Source: Methanobacteriota archaeon (GTDB lineage: Archaea > Thermoplasmatota > Thermoplasmata > RBG-16-68-12). From it: a DNA stretch of 5,388 nt. The DNA is taken from NCBI GenBank assembly GCA_005878635.1, contig VBLS01000122.1, positions 1 through 5,388 of the forward strand, in the 5' to 3' direction. The notes under the pieces were generated by a model. The model was given only the letters and a program-made list of their open reading frames with translations, was not told the DNA's origin and did not search any database. Shown piece after piece: positions 5,037-5,388 of the stretch. Position numbers and translations under genes: made by a program. Each line of letters begins with the position of its first letter. Within the stretch, counting starts at the first letter, position 1.

Positions 5037-5388
5037 ATGGCTCTCCTCGACCAGTTCCGAATCGAGGCCCTCCCGAAGAAGTGGGCGGACGAGGGGAAGC
5101 GCTGGCAGGAGACGTACTTCCCCGAGATGCCGACGGTCTTCGATCGGCCGAACTGGTCGCGCTTCTACCCGGAGACGCCGATGCCCCGACTCAGCGTGAT
5201 CATGGCGAAGAACGATGGCTTCGCGGGATTCGCGCAGAAGGTCGTCGGGAACACCGCCGCGACCGGGGACCTCTCCGGCCGCGTCTGGACCGCGGACAAG
5301 ATGCCCGATGCGCAGTTCATGACGGCCCTGAGGATCATCCGGGCGCAGGCGTCCACGGAACTCGGGTCGATTCAGCAGCACCGGATGG
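5037..5388 (+). CDS. Unrecognised protein, N-terminal part, cut by the window end
   Basis: An open frame starts at the ATG at 5037 and stays open for 117 codons to the window edge. Codon use (GC-rich third positions, few rare codons) is like the neighbouring genes, and no opposing frame looks better. The N-terminus begins MALLDQFRIEALPKKWADEG and has no signal peptide or membrane helix. It is rich in Trp, Phe and Tyr (KRWQETYFPEM, NWSRFYPETP). The last visible part, MTALRIIRAQASTELGSIQQ followed by H, is a probable amphipathic helix with Glu and His seven residues apart. That spacing hints at a helical-bundle, perhaps ferritin-like metal protein, but this is a weak guess. No Shine-Dalgarno sequence is seen, so it may be leaderless or have a short leader. 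It lies 48 bp after the methyltransferase and has a possible promoter of its own, so operon membership is unclear. Confidence 0.65.
   Translation, partial: MALLDQFRIEALPKKWADEGKRWQETYFPEMPTVFDRPNWSRFYPETPMPRLSVIMAKNDGFAGFAQKVVGNTAATGDLSGRVWTADKMPDAQFMTALRIIRAQASTELGSIQQHRM

Noticed and set aside
5013..5381. 122-codon minus-strand open frame at the right edge
   Set aside because: Its product is Arg/Glu/Pro-rich without motifs, while the opposite frame from 5037 has normal amino-acid composition and stays open to the window end.

Overview
This window looks like a piece of a GC-rich archaeal chromosome, most plausibly an uncultivated euryarchaeote of the Thermoplasmatota type. That placement is inference. 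It rests on archaeal-style BRE/TATA-like elements before several starts, a DUF2080 gene (a family I know mainly from archaea), short zinc-ribbon fusions, and tightly packed single genes and gene pairs on alternating strands. No rRNA, tRNA, CRISPR array, insertion sequence or transposase is visible. No stretch of 300 bases lacks a gene.

Layout from left to right. (1) Bases 2-1123, + strand: the 3' part of a gene for a surface protein with two fibronectin type III repeats, a bacterial-Ig-like domain, one C-terminal membrane helix and a basic cytoplasmic tail; its 5' end is outside the window. (2) Bases 1101-2312, - strand: a complete winged-helix protein of the AlkZ/YcaQ DNA glycosylase family (HTH_42) that keeps the Gln-x-Gln motif. 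It converges with gene 1 and overlaps its 3' end by 23 bp. (3) Bases 2420-2833, + strand: a dCMP deaminase-type zinc enzyme, divergent from gene 2 across a short promoter region. (4) Bases 3962-4108 and 2870-3952, - strand: a two-gene operon of a 48-residue DUF2080 protein followed 9 bp later by an unusual protein with an N-terminal CxxC/CxxC zinc ribbon and a HisA/HisF-like TIM barrel. The second gene's Shine-Dalgarno sequence overlaps the first gene's stop codon. (5) Bases 4206-4988, + strand: a class I SAM-dependent methyltransferase, divergent from the operon. (6) Bases 5037-5388, + strand: the 5' part of an unrecognised gene that runs off the window.

No single pathway ties these genes together. 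The AlkZ-like glycosylase and the dCMP deaminase share a divergent control region and both bear on DNA integrity or nucleotide supply, so co-regulation is possible but unproven. The most interesting element is the coupled DUF2080 and zinc-ribbon/HisA-like pair. A protein family described as transposon-encoded sits there as the leader gene of a small chromosomal operon, with no transposon nearby. Two intergenic regions, before the deaminase and before the last gene, also share a nearly identical motif of about 15 nt that may be a regulatory site. I see no clear evidence of a wholly new multi-gene system.
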